Shown in pieces: positions 61,722 through 64,000 of a stretch of DNA of 64,000 bases. Each line of letters starts with the position of its first letter. The first letter of the stretch is position 1. The notes beneath the pieces are model-generated. The model saw only the letters and a program-made list of their open reading frames with translations. It searched no databases and was not told the origin of the DNA. Position numbers and translations under genes: made by a program. Source of the DNA: CAYQVW01 sp964421245 (GTDB lineage Bacteria; Margulisbacteria; WOR-1; XYC2-FULL-46-14); NCBI GenBank assembly GCA_964421245.1, contig CAYQVW010000005.1, positions 21,792 through 85,791 on the forward strand, read 5' to 3'.

Positions 61722-63175
61722 ATGATTTAATAAAATCTAGATTGCAAAAATTAGATGAGTTTAAGGCTGCTGGAGGGAATCCGTATCCCTACACGTATAA
61801 TGTAACCAGCAATTCAAAAGAAATTAAGGATAAATACGAGAAGTTGGAAGGACACGATGAGAGTTCAGAAGAGATCTCTGTTGCTGGAAGATTAATGACC
61901 AAGAGAGGACATGGCAAGACCTGCTTTGCTCATCTTCAAGATTCTTTTGGCAGAGTTCAGATCTATGCAAAAAAAGATAATTTAGGAGATAATTTTCCGC
62001 TTTTCCAAAAACTTGATACTGGGGACTTTGTTGGAGTAAGGGGAAAAGTTTTCCGAACAAAGACCGGAGAATTAACTGTTCGAGTAGTTGGATGGGAGCT
62101 TCTTTCAAAATCACTTCATCCACTTCCTGAGAAGTGGCATGGATTACAGGATAAAGAACTTCGCTATCGTCATCGCTATGTTGATTTAATGGTAAACCAA
62201 GAAGTAAAAGATCTTTTCATAAAACGCAGTAAAATTGTTTCGTCAATTAGAAAGTTTCTTGAAAACAAAGGCTTTATGGAAGTTGAGACTCCATTGTTAC
62301 ATGTATTGCAGGGTGGGGCGGCAGCGACTCCATTTAAGACCCACCACGAGGCGTTAGACTTGCCTCTATTTTTACGCATAGCTCCGGAGCTTTATTTAAA
62401 ACGTCTCTTAGTTGGTGGATTTGATAAGGTCTTTGAAATGGGGAGAGTCTTTCGCAATGAAGGAATGTCCTACAAGCACAATCCAGAATATACGATTTTA
62501 GAGATCTATCAGGCCTATGTTGATTACAACGATATTATGGAGATGACCGAGGAGCTGGTTACTTCTGTTATTAAAGAGACCTTGGGAACGCTCGAAGTTA
62601 AGTATAAAGGTAAGAAATTAAATTTTAAACGTCCTTGGAAAAGGATTACCTTGATTGATGCGCTTCGTGAACATGGGAAAGTAGATATTGCCGGTAAAAA
62701 CGAAAAAGAAATTAGGGCAATTGCAAAGAAGAAGGGGATTGATGGGGCAGATGATTTAGGTTTTGGCAAATTAATCAATGTGCTCTACGATAAATTTGTT
62801 GAGGCCGATTTTATCCAACCAACGTTTGTAATTGATCATCCATTAGAAACAACTCCATTGGCAAAGAAGAAGAGGGATGATGACAAGAAAGTTGAACGCT
62901 TTGAATTAATTGTAGCTGGGATGGAAATTGCTAACGCCTTCTCAGAATTAAATGATCCGATTGATCAGCGAGAACGCTTAGAAAAACAATCTCAACTAAA
63001 AGATGCTGGTGATAAAGAGGCCGAATCATTAGATAAAGATTTTCTTTTAGCCCTAGAATATGGAATGCCGCCGGCTGGTGGTCTTGGAATTGGTATTGAC
63101 CGCCTGGTTATGCTTGCATGCGGGGCGGAGTCGATTCGCGATGTGCTCCTGTTTCCTCACATGCGGCCACTCTGA
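61706..63175 (+). CDS. lysS: lysyl-tRNA synthetase, class II
   Basis: A 489-residue class II synthetase: N-terminal OB-fold (about 55-150, with VAGRLMTKRGHGKTCFAHL), motif 1 (RSKIVSSIRKFLENKGFMEVETPLL), motif 2 (FRNEGMSYKHNPEYTILE) and motif 3 (GMPPAGGLGIGIDRLVM). It charges tRNA-Lys. The start overlaps coaX by 16 nt. The convergent orphan gene ends 2 nt past its stop. Confidence 0.98.
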   Translation: MSEEINDLIKSRLQKLDEFKAAGGNPYPYTYNVTSNSKEIKDKYEKLEGHDESSEEISVAGRLMTKRGHGKTCFAHLQDSFGRVQIYAKKDNLGDNFPLFQKLDTGDFVGVRGKVFRTKTGELTVRVVGWELLSKSLHPLPEKWHGLQDKELRYRHRYVDLMVNQEVKDLFIKRSKIVSSIRKFLENKGFMEVETPLLHVLQGGAAATPFKTHHEALDLPLFLRIAPELYLKRLLVGGFDKVFEMGRVFRNEGMSYKHNPEYTILEIYQAYVDYNDIMEMTEELVTSVIKETLGTLEVKYKGKKLNFKRPWKRITLIDALREHGKVDIAGKNEKEIRAIAKKKGIDGADDLGFGKLINVLYDKFVEADFIQPTFVIDHPLETTPLAKKKRDDDKKVERFELIVAGMEIANAFSELNDPIDQRERLEKQSQLKDAGDKEAESLDKDFLLALEYGMPPAGGLGIGIDRLVMLACGAESIRDVLLFPHMRPL

Positions 63176-63176
63176 C

Positions 63177-63890
63177 CTATTTTAAGGCCGGTGCTTCTGT
63201 TTTGTCATCAATTGCTTTTGCGGCAACCAGTGTAAGATAATTTAGGACCTTTCCTTTCCAGACTAGATTTTTTTGAGAAGATCCTGCTTGATCAAACATT
63301 TTTGTGACCAGGCCTATTCCTTCGTTTTCTAAAGCGCTGATTTTTGAACCCTCCTTACTATTTGGGTCGTTTGGATCAGCTTTTTCAGTGTCTTTACCCT
63401 CAACCTTTATAGGTTTAAATAGTTCTATTCCAATTAAGTTGCCGTTGCGGGTTCTTACTTTTTTGATTGTTCCTTTTGTTTTGTCTTTAGTTTTTTGGGG
63501 TTCTAATGCCTCTTTTTTATCGGAAAAAGGGGATATTTCATAATAAACTGGATATCTTATTAGAGTTGATGCATAGGCCGTAAAAGTTCCTTTGGTTGCA
63601 ATGCGAACCCAATGTTTGCTGTAAGTCGGAAGATTATTATCAACGTAATATTGTCTGTTTGTCATTGGTATAACTTTTTTTACTTTTTTGATAATTGGTT
63701 TGGGCTCAATCAACCTTGGGTTACTGAATTTGCCTGTTTTTTGGTTGACCTCAAAACGAAGACACTGCTGTCTTGGTTTTAATCTTTTTGCCTGTTTCTT
63801 GCTTATTTTCCCTTTTGGCCAAGCCCTTGCTTTTGGCTTTGGTATACAAATCATCCCAATCTGAGTTTTTATCCCATTTTCTGTTCCCAT
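63177..63890 (-). CDS. hypothetical basic protein, orphan
   Basis: A 237-residue protein I do not recognise. No signal peptide or transmembrane helix. The first 75 residues are very Lys/Arg-rich (KPKARAWPKGKISKKQAKRLKPRQ), which suggests nucleic-acid binding; the middle (ITKGTFTAYASTLIRYPVYYEI-like strands) may be a beta-domain, and an Asp/Pro/Lys linker follows. Shine-Dalgarno AAGGGGGA lies 6 nt ahead of the ATG. It is the only gene on its strand between lysS and the right edge. Confidence 0.7.
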   Translation of the reverse strand: MGTENGIKTQIGMICIPKPKARAWPKGKISKKQAKRLKPRQQCLRFEVNQKTGKFSNPRLIEPKPIIKKVKKVIPMTNRQYYVDNNLPTYSKHWVRIATKGTFTAYASTLIRYPVYYEISPFSDKKEALEPQKTKDKTKGTIKKVRTRNGNLIGIELFKPIKVEGKDTEKADPNDPNSKEGSKISALENEGIGLVTKMFDQAGSSQKNLVWKGKVLNYLTLVAAKAIDDKTEAPALK

Positions 63891-63956
63891 TTTTATTCCC
63901 CCTTTTTAATATTTGTGAGTTTAATAATCTATCAATAACTCACAGTGAGAGCTACG

Positions 63957-63995
63957 AATAATTGACTTTCCAGAACTGGAAAGTCAATTATTTTA
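63957..63995. terminator. perfect 17-bp hairpin near the right edge
   Basis: Arms 63957-63973 and 63976-63992 are exact complements with only AA between them; the core is TTGACTTTCCAG / CTGGAAAGTCAA. A T-rich tail follows on the plus strand, an A-rich lead on the other. It is probably a bidirectional terminator for a gene beyond the window, or an operator-like palindrome upstream of the orphan gene. Confidence 0.6.
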
Positions 63996-64000
63996 TGCTT

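Overview
The window is a dense, AT-rich bacterial chromosome segment. It encodes a Gram-negative-type envelope: a secretin, outer-membrane beta-barrels, a porin tethered by an SLH domain, LolA-like carriers, and Lgt and LspA. An SLH-porin, a full type IV pilus / type II secretion-like cluster and many very short intergenic gaps together suggest an uncultivated lineage near Cyanobacteria, such as Margulisbacteria/WOR-1 (Saganbacteria). This placement is inferred from gene content; no phylogeny was run.

Layout. Positions 1-3645: an RND/MMPL transporter (cut by the left edge), a LolA-like carrier and a beta-barrel. Positions 3646-5632: a methyltransferase remnant, an orphan protein, a small membrane protein behind a 13-codon upstream ORF, and an RNA-binding protein. 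Positions 5633-10549: an ABC ATPase, two FtsX/MacB-like permeases, a second LolA-like carrier and a second barrel. This looks like an ATP-driven counterpart of the first module. Positions 10546-15440: cyclophilin, rnpB RNA, a flippase-like protein, RNase H, an orphan, a DJ-1 protein and a site-2 protease. Positions 15524-18896: SLH-porin, biotin ligase, chorismate mutase and DAHP synthase. Positions 18967-25695: a giant secreted beta-helix/Ig protein and HflX. Positions 25739-47209: the pilus/secretion locus: response regulator, GspE/PilB ATPase, sensor kinase, GspF/PilC, major pilin, four membrane-glycan genes, two successive minor-pilin quartets, a PilM-PilN fusion, PilO, PilP, secretin and a PilS-like membrane protein without a kinase. 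Positions 47206-54666: GpsA, PlsY, initiator tRNA, a GH5 glycosidase and two large secreted proteins of unknown function. Positions 54669-64000: RpoN, an NtrC-type activator, SAH hydrolase, LspA, Lgt, RluD, CoaX, LysRS and another orphan.

Two genome-wide habits stand out. First, many transcription units start with a -10 hexamer only 7-12 nt before the ATG and have no Shine-Dalgarno, so they are probably leaderless; operon-internal genes often carry a good Shine-Dalgarno. Second, 7-bp tandem repeats and palindromic elements lie not only between genes but inside reading frames, including signal-peptide cores and surface loops of housekeeping enzymes. No CRISPR array, phage, IS element or replication origin was seen.
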